Below, piece after piece: positions 1 to 12,035 of a stretch of 64,000 nt of DNA. Position 1 is the first letter of the stretch. The number at the start of each line of letters is the position of its first letter. The stretch spans positions 3,037 to 67,036 of the forward strand of contig KN832873.1 in the NCBI GenBank assembly GCA_000827325.1. The letters are read 5' to 3'. The notes under the pieces are model-generated. The model was not told where the DNA came from, did not search any database, and saw nothing but the letters and a program-made list of their open reading frames with translations. Source of the stretch: Oidiodendron maius Zn (lineage: Eukaryota; Ascomycota; Leotiomycetes; Myxotrichaceae). The translations under genes were made by a program, and so were the position numbers.

Positions 1-2483
1 TATACTTAAGGTATATATTATATAGACTAGAATAATTATATAATTTTGATATTAATTATTAAGGCTAAATTTATATATATAGCCTTTAATTAAAGAGCTT
101 AAATAAAAGTAGTATAAAGATTACTATATTAAATCATATATAGTTATATATCTGAAATAATAGGTATCTATAGGTACCTACTAGATAGATAGTTATATTT
201 TATACTATCTATCTAGTTGGATTAGGTATCTAGTAGGTAGGTAGTTATCCTTAATAGGTTACCTATAGATATCTATTATATAGCCTATTCTTTCTAGCCT
301 ATAGCTAGCTTATATATAGACTCTAGTTTAGGTATAGTCTAGTTTATTTAGAGAATCTTATTAATCAAGTCTAGTTATTCTATAATTAGTAAAAGAGAGA
401 GAGCTATCTAGTTTACTTTTAGTTTCTATATAATCTATAGATTTAATTAATCTAGAGATAATAAGACTTACTTTTAATTATTATACTTTATCTAGTTTAA
501 GGCCTTCTTATTAAGTTATATTAAAGGGTCTACTTTATTTGATTTATCTAGCTTATATAAGATTTTAAAGTAATATTATAAGAGGATCTCTATTTATCTA
601 GTCTAGTAAGCTAAGAGTAGTTTAATAGATATAAAGTACTTAAGAGCTTTATAGTCTATAATAACCTAGACCTAATCTTTAGTTCCCTCTAGCTCTATAT
701 ACTAGTATTTTAATACTTAGATAATAGCTAGTATCTCTTTATTATAGATTAGATAGTTTATCTTAGCTAGAGCTATAGTCTTTAAGAAGTATTTAACTAG
801 ATACTATTCTCTATTAAGTCTCTTCTAGAAGAATACTACTATAACTACTATATTAGATATATCTATCTTAAGGAGATACTAACTATCTATATTATAGTAG
901 ACTAGAAGAGATATACTTATTAGTATATATTTAAGAGTCTTAAATATCTAGATATAAGACTAGTTAAAATCAAACTTATAATCCTTATAAGTTAAATAAG
1001 TTAAGAGAATAGTAATCTAGCTATAGTTATAGATAAACCTATAGTAAAAGTTATAAAATCTAAGGAAAGATTAGATACTATTAATAGTATAAGAGTATAT
1101 CTAGTCTTTAATTATCTGGATTTTATTAAGGTTAATCTAGATACTATTAGTCAAAATAATAAAGCTAAGATATTTTATCTATTTAATACTAAACTTATAT
1201 TTCTTGATATTAGTTTATAGATCTATAGTCTAGAGATAGTTAACTACTTATTTAATATATACTTTATATTTAAGCTTATCCTTAAAGTAGATTAGGATAT
1301 TATCTAGATAAGCTATATAGATTATATTAAAGAGATCTCTTAATATATTATTAATATAGCTTTAAAAGATAGTTAATCTATTAGTTAGTCTAAAGGAAAG
1401 GACTTTATATTAAAATAGTCTATAATATATCTAGAATATAATTAGTTTCTTAGACTTAAAGGAGATATAGATCTAGTAGAAAGTCTACTAGATATCTAGT
1501 TTAGTAAATACTTTAGCTCTAGCTAGTTATACTAGAGTCTTATTAATTAAAGATAAGGGATATTAATTCTTCTTAGTTAGTATATTAAGCTTATAGTAGT
1601 CTATATAGAAATATAGAAAGCTATTACTCTTTTATATAAAAAAGATAGAAGATATAAAAGGTATTTAGTTTACTATAATAAATCCTTTAGCTAAACTATC
1701 TATTAGATAGTAATATATAGTAATAAGCTCCTTTATAAAATACTTACTTAAATAACTAAACTCTAGATCTTTACTATTATTAGTTAGCTTAATCTAATAG
1801 TTAATACTATAAGATAGTAGTAGAATATTAGATTACTCTTTTAAGAAGAAGTTTAAATAGTAGTATAGGAAGCTAGATACTTTCTACTTTAGTATCTTAA
1901 TTAATTAGTCTAGTAAAGGCTAGGACTTCTATCCTTTATCCTTGATTATATAGTCTAAACTATCTAGAGTAATCAAGAACACTTCTATATTAGACTATTT
2001 TATATTAAGTATAAATCTATTATCTGAAATTATCTTGATATTGATTATTAAAGAAGGCTTAGCTTATAGCTCTACTTCCTGGATTAGTAGTTGCTTCTTA
2101 AGAGGGCTTAGTATAGCTAGATAGGGATTATCAAGACCTTTTAACTCCTATTCTATCTATTCTAAGTTCTTATAGTTCTAGCACTTCTATATAAAGCTAT
2201 AAGCCTTTACTTCTAGAGAGGTAGTTCTATCTTAGAGTACTAGAGAGCTTATTAGATTTTCCTAGATAACTAGATTAAATTATTAGTTAGGTAACTGGCT
2301 AGTTACTAGATAATTAAAAGGTAGCCCCTTAACTAGATTTTTTATTAAGGCTTTAATCTAGATACTATCCTTATATCTTCTCTTATTATAAGTAATTAGA
2401 TAGTCCCTTCTAAATATATCTTACTAATATTATAGCTAGATCTTTTAAGGCCTAATCTTACTTTTTAGATATATAGTAATAGT
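1..2483 (-). mobile_element. Ty3/gypsy remnant, truncated by the window edge
   Basis: AT-rich, RIP-mutated DNA. Read on the minus strand it keeps the order of a Ty3/gypsy pol: a linker ahead of the reverse transcriptase near 1860-2050, the C-terminal reverse transcriptase around 1000-1250, and an RNase H-like segment near 540-900. The integrase would lie beyond the left edge. It is thoroughly broken, with many interruptions. Copia A was inserted at its right end (position 2483). Family assignment rests on my reading of degenerate motifs; 2050-2483 is less clear. Confidence 0.6.
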
Positions 2484-2803
2484 TATTAAAAGGCTATAAC
2501 TATAAAGTATAAGCAATAAGAGCAATATAGAGGAAGCAGAGTAAGAGTAAGGACTAAGGTATTTAGATTGACTAGAGTTATCTATTTTAGATTATAGCAG
2601 TTACTATACCCCTTTATATATACTCTATAGTATCCTTTAGAGATTAGTTCTCTCTAAAGGGATATATTATTAGGAATACTATAGGTATACTATTACTTTA
2701 GAAGACAATATATTAGAAGATAATATATCTCCTAAAGAATATAATATAGTATCTTTAATTATATACTATATCTAACAATAGCTATACTGAAATACTCTTA
2801 ATA
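2484..2803 (-). repeat. 3' LTR of copia A
   Basis: 320 bp, equal in length to the partner LTR at 15568-15887 and to both LTRs of copia B, of which it is the reverse complement. The ends are short inverted repeats typical of LTRs after RIP. Confidence 0.9.
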
Positions 2804-4488
2804 CTCCTACTTAGTCCTTATAGGATATAATTAAGTTCTTGCTATTAATAGTACTTCTATTTACTCCTACTTCTACTAGTTGTTAGCTCTATTAATTCCT
2901 TGAAATAGAGGAATATATTTCAGTCAAGTAGCTTAGTTATTCTATCTATAATTATTTTAGTAGTAGATATATATAAAACTATAATCTTCTTCCTTTCTTT
3001 AAGATCCTAGATATAGTAATATTAGATATTAATATACTTTGATTGTTTATATAAATAAGAGTTCTTTACTAGTACTAGAGCTTTCTAGTTATCCCCTTTA
3101 ACTTAGATATTATTAGGATCTTTCCTAATATATTCTAGATATTCTATATCTCTAATTACTTATCCTAGTTATACTGCTTGCTTTATATATAGCAATATTA
3201 TAATATACTTGGATTTAGTACTTAATATAGCTACTGACTTTTACTTTCAACTTGTCCAGGATATCAGGCCTTTATAAAGCATTATAATATATCTAGATAT
3301 ACTCTTATAATCAGACTTGTCTCCTGTTTAGTTAATATCTAAGTAGACTATAAGGTTCTTATCTAGTATATCTGTTATATATATAATAAGCTTAGATTGT
3401 TTTATTAGGCTATATTGGATTTTCTGGTTAATTATATACTTGATATATCTAAGGAGTTCTTTTAGACTATTGCTATAGTACTCTACTAGGCCTTTTAGGT
3501 ATTAGCTTAGTCTCCCTATACTAAATATAATATTAGAGTATATAAGGACTATCCTATATATTATACTTTCTATTATCTACTAGTATTTAGTCTTGTTTAT
3601 TATAGTATCCTGCTTTAAAGCTAGACAGATTTTGTTATATCTATTTAATAGTATCTATTTTGTCTTATAAGAGGTTTCCCTAAACCTAAAGTAGTCTAGA
3701 ATAGTCTAGAGGTAGTATTCCTAGTTAATAAATAGCTCTCTTATCTTCTAATTTCTTATAACCTGAATATTAAGAATTTTAGAAATTCCTTCTAGATCTT
3801 TAGTATTAAATCAGGTAGAAAGCTTAAAGTAGAACTAGTTAATATTTAATATCTTCCTAGCTATAGCTATAATATTATTAATATATAAAAGTAGGATTAT
3901 ACTATATTTAGTATAGGTATAAAGATATAGGTCTACTAGACTCTAAATAAAACTAATCTTAAGTAAGAAGTCTCTTACTAGAAGGTTCTAGTTTTAGATA
4001 AATTGCTTTAATCTATAAAGGCTTTATATAGTCTATAATATATATCTAGGTCTAACTTTTACTCCTTTTAGTAGAGTAAGGTAGATTATCTTCTATAGCT
4101 TTAACTTAGTAAATATATTTTTAATATTAAATTAATAGTATTCTAAATCCTTAGTAGCTATAATTACTATAAATACTTATAGTATATCTATCTATACTAT
4201 TAGAGTAAAGGTTTTATTATAATCCTCTCTCTATATCTATAAGAATCCTCTTACTATAAGTCTTGCTTTAAACTATTCAACTAAACTATCTATATTTAGC
4301 TTGATTATAAAGACCTATTTAGTAGAGATAAGGTTAGCTCTATCTGGATATATCTCTTATTCCTAAGTGTTGTTTGCCTCTAGTAATATAATCTCTTATT
4401 AGATAACTGCCTACTATTATAATCTATATTATAGATTGTTTATTATATCGCTATATAACTAGGGAATCGGAATTGTCTCTACTCCTAC

Positions 4489-4765
4489 TGTCAGGTGTCT
4501 ATCGTACAGAGTGAAAGAGTCGGCCAGTCAATGGTTATCACAGGGGCTTGGGGTTGATAGCCGTGACCTCGCTGGAGGATCACCAGTATAGCGTGGTAAT
4601 AATGATGTATTCAATGACGGGAATAGATAGAAAGACTGATTGCTGCCCCCTAAATCAAGGGCCTCCCCTAGTATATATATATATTTTATAAGACAATCGC
4701 CTAGGCGATTCGTGCCATGTAGCAAACAGCGACTGTACAGCTACCTGACGGACATTTACCTGATA
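4489..4765 (-). repeat. 3' LTR of the chromovirus
   Basis: 277 bp with 9-bp inverted ends (TGTCAGGTG, and CACCTGACA in RIP-altered form). It aligns with the LTR at 11759-12035 without gaps; I count about 22 differences, all C/T or G/A. A perfect 16-bp palindrome centred on CCTAGG lies at 4695-4710. The 65-codon open frame inside the LTR is chance, not a gene. Confidence 0.95.
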
Positions 4766-5589
4766 TAATCCCCCCTCTCAAGGCTCCTGTCCTCAGGAGC
4801 TATAATAGTCTTGGATAACGGGAAGTTGAGTAAGTGTGATATACTAGTGACTAAGTGGCAAGACAATAGTAGCTACTATACCTCGCTTAAAAAGGGGCAA
4901 TTGCTAGTATTACAAAAAATTCAATAGGCGCGACAAACACAACTAATACTAGGCAAAATGCCTGCATTGTCCCGGCAGTATAACTGCAATATAAGGTACT
5001 AGATAAGGAATACACCAATGTCTATACACGGTAATAGGCTATAGCTATACAGGGGATAGAGAATGTTGGTTAATATAGATAGTTGACTGTATACAGGTTG
5101 CTATAGTCTAGCTGGTGATACTAGACAACTTATTGTCTACTTCAGGAGAATTAAATTGCTGCTGCCTATTATAGGTCGTAACGATAGCGTGTTATAGCTA
5201 ATGTTGGTAGTATATAGTCGTAAAGCTTGTACAATATCGCTAGGATATAGTAGTGTAGGTTAGGGAATATATTAGAACTATATATAGCAGTATATATTAG
5301 CTATCTATAATAAATAATAATAATAGCTGCTTTCAGTAATAATAAAGGTTAACTGTATTGCTAGAGGGTCGCTACTATAGCGCTATAGCCTATCTTGTAG
5401 GTAACAGGTAGCCTTTGTCTTTTTAAGGATAATAAACCACTACCTCTATTATCGGTTATAGCGATCCTATAGTTTAGTGAATATTGTAGAATCGTCTATA
5501 TATATCCAGCTGATTTCCCCCTAAGCGCTCCCTTACCTCCCTCTTTTGTTTATATACACTTGTTATCTCTACTGCTATATTGCCGCTAC

Positions 5590-6480
5590 CTTACCCCTGT
5601 TTTTGTTTGATAATCAATAACCGTTACTATATTACTGCTACCTTGCTATATCCTTATATACTAGCCTGTCGTCCTATACTACTGGTAAGCAGCTAGCTGG
5701 AAAAGGCTATAAGAGAGATAGCCCCACTAGTGCTACTACTATATATGCCTTGCTATACTGTTACTACCTCTATAATATAGTATTTTGGGAGGTTAGTGAT
5801 GATATTGTTATATATAAAGATAATAAAGGTAAGGAGCAGCTGGCTTGCTGGTGCCTCGCTATAGCTAATAATTTTAGCTAGAAGTGATAAATGCTAGAGA
5901 TGCTGCAGTAATAGAAAGGTTTGTAGTCATGTAAGTTTTCATGAACCCCTCTGTAGGGTCGCTCCTATAACCCTGCTGTGATATAGATGCTAATTTTTAG
6001 GCTGTTAGTATGTTGAAAGCTTATAGTATTTGCCTTGCTGCAGCTTTTGCTACTAGACCCCTGGACCCTATAAGTAAATAGTAGTATTGCTAGAACGTTG
6101 CTGATAGGTTATAGGATAAGATAGCGGCTGTATAAGTTCCTATAAAAAAGGCATTGTAAGCATTGAAGAACTATAAGAGTATAAATCCTGAGAGGGTCGC
6201 TACTACCTAGCAGGAGGATATAGAAGAGCGGGAAGAACGCTATACCCTTGCTATTAAGTCACTGGTTTATAATACTAATTATATAGCGGAATCGCTAGAG
6301 ACTCTTGTTTATTACTATAAGACTATAGTAAGAAGGAAGAATACTACTACTAGATTGCTGCTAACTTATAGTAGTATAAAGAAGATATTAATAATACTAA
6401 GGATAGAGATAAAGACCCGATTAATAAAGATTAAGATAACTAGATAGTGGATTGCTACTAGATTGCTATATAATAGATAT
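5590..6480 (+). other. Long antisense reading frame in the 3' region of the chromovirus
   Basis: Between the chromodomain end of pol and the 3' LTR, one plus-strand frame, opposite to gag-pol, runs for roughly 290 codons with coding-like composition. It has about a dozen interruptions, essentially all of a kind C-to-T RIP would make. I recognise no domain. It may be an accessory antisense gene of this retrotransposon lineage or a captured host fragment. It is a fossil in this copy. Confidence 0.45.
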
Positions 6481-9400
6481 ATAAGCTAGGTTTGCTTTTT
6501 TTTTTATAGTATCCTGAACTCTAGGGTCAAATAAGCAGTATTTTTTCTTCTACCTTACTAGTTCCTTATTGGTTATGACTATAATTATGAAAATTCCAAG
6601 TAGACTTTAAAGAGTTTAACTAAGTCTCTACAATTGATTTTAAATAATCTTGAATTAGGGGTCTATTATTGATGTTCCTATAAGGTTCTAGTATATTCTC
6701 TATATAGTTATAACCTTTCTATTTTATTAAATATTATCGATTTTATCTCTTGCCCTTATAATCTAATATAGCTTCAACTTTATAAGAAGGTTCAGATAGA
6801 AGGTCGGTATTAAGTAGGCTTATAGGTGCCTTACTGCTATAGGGGCAGTAAGGTTCAAGACTTGTTATAGGAAATATAGAGTGTATTTTCAGACACTAAG
6901 GAAGATGCAATTAGTATACTAGTCTATAATCACTGATAATCTTCTTGATCTAGAAGGGCCCTTCAAACTTGTTTGCTAACTTATAGCTAGGTTGCTGTTG
7001 CTGCAAATACTTTATAGATAATATTACTCAATTATCTTTCTTGAATAAGTATAGCTTCTGTCCCTTATTATACTATTTCTAATATTAAATCTGGATATAT
7101 TAGTAGGTAGCTATAATATAGTTTCTGCTATCATATAGCTGCCTAGTATATTCTTCTGCTATAGGGATATTAGCTAGCTTAGTTCTAGATAATAAAGGAA
7201 TATCATTAGGCCCTTGTAGGTAGAAACCTAGTAGTGCTATTACTGGAGTTATACTGATTGTAGAATGATAGGAAGTATTATAGATAAATTCAGCTATCTA
7301 GAGGCATCATGTCTAGTTGTCTTGTTCAAGGTTATAGTAGACATATAGGTAGTATTCTAAGGACTGGTTTTGTCTTTCAGTTTAACTATCTATCTAGGGA
7401 TAGAATATAGTGCTAAGTTGCTATAAGGTTATAAAGTACTAGCAGAAGGATGCCTAAAAATAACTCATAAACAATGATCCTCTATCTGAAACAATACTAT
7501 TAGGAATACTAAACATCCAGAAAATATAATAATATAGGAGTATCGCTAGGCTATTGCTGGTTAGATAGTCTAAAGTTGTAATATATAAAGTATATTTTAT
7601 AAAACAATCAATAATAACTAATATCGAATTGTACTCCTACCCTAATATATCTAAGGAGGGAGGTAACTATATAATAAAGTCTAGTAATATCTCCCTCTAT
7701 AGTTCTTTAGGAATAGGAAGTACAGCTAACTTACTGTAGGGTTGATATATCCTTACCTTAGTCCTCTAGTATATTACATAGGTCAAGATATAACGACAGA
7801 TATCCTTATATATAGACTACTAAAAATATAATTAGGCTAGCCTTCTTATAGTCTTGCTAACTCCCTGGTGCCCTATAGTAGGGTTATTATAAAAGAGCTT
7901 CAATATTTCTTTTTGTAGCTCTAGTTTATCTAGGATATAAATACAATCCCTGAAATAGAGTAAATCATTAAAATATATCTATATAGACCTAGCAGTACTA
8001 TAGCTACTTTACTACTATATCTACTTCTTCTCTATAATAAAAGCGTCCCTTTTTTGAACGTTATAAAGGGCTTTAACAAGTAGGGGAAGTAACTTAGCTG
8101 TTACTATTATTAGCCCTTTGACCTTACTACTAGCACCTACAATTATATCTAGTAATATAGTATAATATATTATATCACTAACTTTAAGAACTCTAGGCTA
8201 AAGGTAGTACAACTTGTGATTTGTATCCCTAGCAATAGTAGCAGGAAGTTCCTAGAACTCCTGATTGCTTTAAACCTCCCCTCTAGATACCAGCTCCCCT
8301 TGCTAGAGCATACTGTAATAAGGCTTTACCCCTTCAAGCCGATATACCAGTTCTTCCAAAAAATTACTAGCTACCAAGCTACTGTATCCGATAACCTATA
8401 CTAGCCTTACTATATCAGTAAGGTTCAGGTAATATATTAGTTTACCTACTAATCCTACTTTCTATCCCCTCTATAGTGCTAATAAATCTGGCTGTAGTAG
8501 CAAGCTAGCAGCTTAGGTATATCGTACCTCAGCCACTCTAGCACTCTCTCTATAGCCAGGGTCTATAACAAATCTCTCTATAAAGCTTATAAGCGGTACC
8601 TTCTTGGCTGCTACTGCCTTACTGCTATCCTAGTAGTCTGGTTAGTAGGACAAGCTATCAGCTAGGTTCTTCTTACCTTCCTGATACTCGATATTAAAAT
8701 CAAAGACTACTAGCTCCTATATCTATCTTGCTTGCCTCTATAATAATTTCGCTTTAATAGCAAGGTAGTGGTGATTTAGGTGGTTAGTCAGTACTACTAC
8801 TGTCTCCCTTATATATACCAAGTAGGGCCTCCAGGCCTAGAAAGCCTCAACTATTGCTATAAACTCTATATTAGGGGTATCATATAGTAGCTCAGTACCC
8901 TTAAGCTTATATAATAGGAACGCAATTGGGTGCCAGCGACCTTCCTATAGCTATATAAGGACCGTGCTAATAGCAAAAGCAGAAGCATCAGTCTCTATCT
9001 ATATAGGTAGAGCAGGGTTATAGTGATACAGGAAAGGAGCCTGACTAAATATAACTTTCAACTTTACGAACGCTTCTAGCTTACTGCTACCCAATTATAG
9101 CCAGCCTATATTTTTGCCCTTTAAGTAATCTGTTAAAGGGGTTGTAATCTTGGAATATCCCCTAATAAATCGCTAATAGAACCCAGTAAAGCTAAGGAAG
9201 ACTTAAATATCCTTTATAGTTTAGGGCACTAGCTAGCTCTGAATAGCAGCTATATAGCTAGGTTCTATATAGATACTAGTAGGACTAATAATATAGCCTA
9301 AAAAGCTTACTTTCTATATATTAAACATATACTTTTCTAATTTAGTGAAGAGATTATACTGTTCTAACCTTTCAAGGATATAGCAAACATGCTATATATA

Positions 9401-11725
9401 TTCTTCTTTATTTTAGAAATAAATCAAAATATCATTAAAGTATATAATACAAATACTATCAACAAGGTCACCTAGCACTTTATTAATAAAGCTCTAGAAG
9501 GTTGCTAGTATATTAGTAAGACTAAACAGTATAATATAATACTTGAAATGTCTATATCAGTAGCGGAAGGCTGTTTTCCACTCATTACCTGGCTTGATAC
9601 GAATTCAATAGTAGGTATCTTTAAGGTCGAGTTTAGTATAAATCTTAGCCTTAAAGAGGCAGTCTAGGATCTCTCCAATCAGGGGTAAAGGAGCCTGATT
9701 CTTCCGGGTAATTCGATTCAGGGCTCTATAATCGATATAGAGATATAGCTGGCCACTTTTCTTCAGGACAAATAGGATCGGGGTGCTAGCAGGGCTACAG
9801 CTAGGTTGAATCCACCCCTTTACAATAGTATTACTCAAGTATTCACGAAGTACTTTAAGCTCAGGTTCAGCTAGAGGGTAGATAGGACTATACAGCAGGA
9901 CAGCAGCGTCCTCCAGGTTGATTGTATAAGTATAGTCATTAATTGGAGTAAGGGTATTAGCCTCCTTAAGGGAGAACACTTATACCGAAGCAGTATATTT
10001 CAGGGGGATAACTTATGGTGGCCTATCTGTAACCTTGCTACTACCTTCAATTGTAGCAGGAGCAGGGATGACTTCTACTGCAATAGCAACTTGGCTTTCC
10101 TGAAGAGCCTTTCGAATCTCCTTTTTAGTAACGTATAATTGAATATAAGGGCGGTCTATAGGGAAGACGAAGCTATATCGCTTCCAGGATATAATAGGGT
10201 TAGTAGCCTTAAGCTATAGAAATCCAAGAATTATATCAAGTTCACTGATATCAGTAACAATAAAGCGTATTCGCTAAAGATCTATAATACTAAAGGTATC
10301 CCTAACCTTTACAAATCGGTTATAAGAGTCTAGTGGCTGTATCGCTATATTAAATAGAGCAGAGACTATAACATGGTTATCAAGGTTCTCAAGATTGGTA
10401 GACTCTAAGAGCCTTAGGTAGATCAGGTTGACTTCTGTACTAGAGTCTAGAAGTATAGGAGCTGTAATTTAGCTATAATGCAATTGTACTTGTGCTTGGA
10501 TACTTATAGAGGGTCTCTTTTATTACTATAGATCAGGAGCGCTATAGCAAGCTGCTGGTAATGTATTAGGATAGGTGAGCGGGGTAGGGTAGCAGGATGC
10601 TGTATATCCTTTCTTCCTACAATTCCTACAAATAGAGTAAGGATACCTGTCTACAAAATGTTCCGGATTACCATATTGATAGCAGCTTCTTTACTATAGA
10701 CCTCCAGACTAATCGATATTTGTGTTATTCCTTAGGACTAGATATCGAGATACAGGAGCGGGGGCAGGAGCCGGAACAGGTGATATGGTAGGTGCTGCTG
10801 GTACTACTAGTGGATAGAATGTCGGTTGCTGTAAGGCAGATAGAGCTCTACCAGGAGTAGGCTATCTACCTTAAAGGAGGGATTCAGCTTATTAGGCAGC
10901 CGTAAGTAGGGCTAGGTAGTCTGCTGGTATACCTATACTTATAATCTGCTTCCTTATATCTAGTCTTAAGGTACTAATAAGGTGATATACCCGAGCTATC
11001 ACTAGGTACTTGAAGGAGAGCTTGCTTTTAGTAGCTTTATAGATATCCAGGAATTAGTCAAAGGACTAGTTGTCTTACTAGAAGGTGCAATGTAGCTTTA
11101 TAACTGTATTAAGGGAGCAGGTAGCATTATCGGTAATACATTCTGTTAGCTACCGCCTTGCTTAATTCCAGGTTATATTATCAGGATTGTTCTAGTGATT
11201 CAATATAATATAATTACACTAGCAGGTTTTTAAAGGTCCTATCAGCAAGCTAGTAGTATAGACGATATATTAAGAATCTATAGAGAAATCGTTAGTATAT
11301 ATACAGAACTGATTCTCTAGATCAAATATAAAATTCTGTATTTCAGTATAATTGCTATCCTGGAACCTTAAAGGCGGAAGCTGGATCCTTATACTACCCT
11401 CTCTTCAAGGTTGCTACTTAGGGCGCTTAGGGGTAGGGCCTATAGGATCATCAAACTTGAAGGGATCTATAGCTAGGATCTCCCCCTACTGCCTTGCTTT
11501 AATATACTTGTGTTTTCTCTTGAGATAAAGGTTTTCTCTATCAATAGAGATATACTTGTCTAACTTATCTTTTGATATTTCTTAGGTATTAACAGGCGTC
11601 TTGTCTACTTTTTCTTTATTAGGCATATGCTATATACTAGTAGTGATATTGTAGAGCGTCTCTGAATCTTGCTCCTAAATAGGGCTTGAAGGCCTCCTGT
11701 ATAGTCCTATCATGGTTGCTCTAAC

Positions 11726-11758
11726 GGTCTGTATACCCAGTAGGTAGAGCGATCAGAA
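11726..11758 (-). promoter_or_regulatory. Possible tRNA primer-binding site of the chromovirus
   Basis: The bases directly inside the 5' LTR, read on the plus strand, look like the 5' half of a tRNA: an acceptor-like stretch and then a D-arm with AGTAGGTAGAGC, ending next to the LTR. That is the arrangement expected if a cleaved tRNA half primes reverse transcription. The exact tRNA is not identified and RIP has altered the site. Confidence 0.4.
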
Positions 11759-12035
11759 TGTCAGGTGTCTATTGTATAGAGTGAAAGAGTCAGTTAGTCA
11801 ATGGTTATTATAGGGGCTTAGGGTTGATAGCCGTAACCTTGCTGGAGGATCACTAGTATAGTATGGTAACAATAATGTATTCAATGATGGGAATAGATAG
11901 AAAGACTGATCGCTGCCCCCTAAATCAAGGGCCTCCTCTAGTATATATATACATTTTATAAGACAATCGCCTAGGCGATTCGTGCCATGTAGCAAACAGC
12001 GACCGTACAGCTACCTGACGGACATTCACCTGACA
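11759..12035 (-). repeat. 5' LTR of the chromovirus
   Basis: 277 bp, partner of 4489-4765, with intact TGTCAGGTG...CACCTGACA ends. The same 16-bp palindrome is at 11965-11980. It is followed at once by the CCTAC target duplication at 12036-12040. Confidence 0.95.

Larger units (their letters stand above)
4489..12035 (-). mobile_element. Ty3/gypsy chromovirus nested in copia A
   Basis: A complete LTR retrotransposon of 7547 bp in structure, fossil in sequence, read on the minus strand. Perfect CCTAC target duplications lie at 4484-4488 and 12036-12040. Inward from the 5' LTR on the right I see: gag with a degenerate CCHC zinc knuckle (about 10.5-11.6 kb), reverse transcriptase (clearest at 9605-9979), RNase H (about 8.6-8.9 kb), an integrase zinc finger and core (about 7.4-7.95 kb), and a chromodomain-like tail (about 6.6-6.8 kb). 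A further 1.8 kb separates the tail from the 3' LTR and carries an antisense frame. It is broken by many RIP-type changes, yet keeps more CG and CA than its copia host, so it is younger than copia A. Confidence 0.93.

Noticed and set aside
4528-4725. 65-codon minus-strand frame, repeated at 11798-11995
   Set aside because: Both lie wholly within the chromovirus LTRs; the similarity is that of the LTR pair, not of a gene family.
8216-8404. Small plus-strand frame in the chromovirus
   Set aside because: Antisense to the pol region, short, without features; chance frame.
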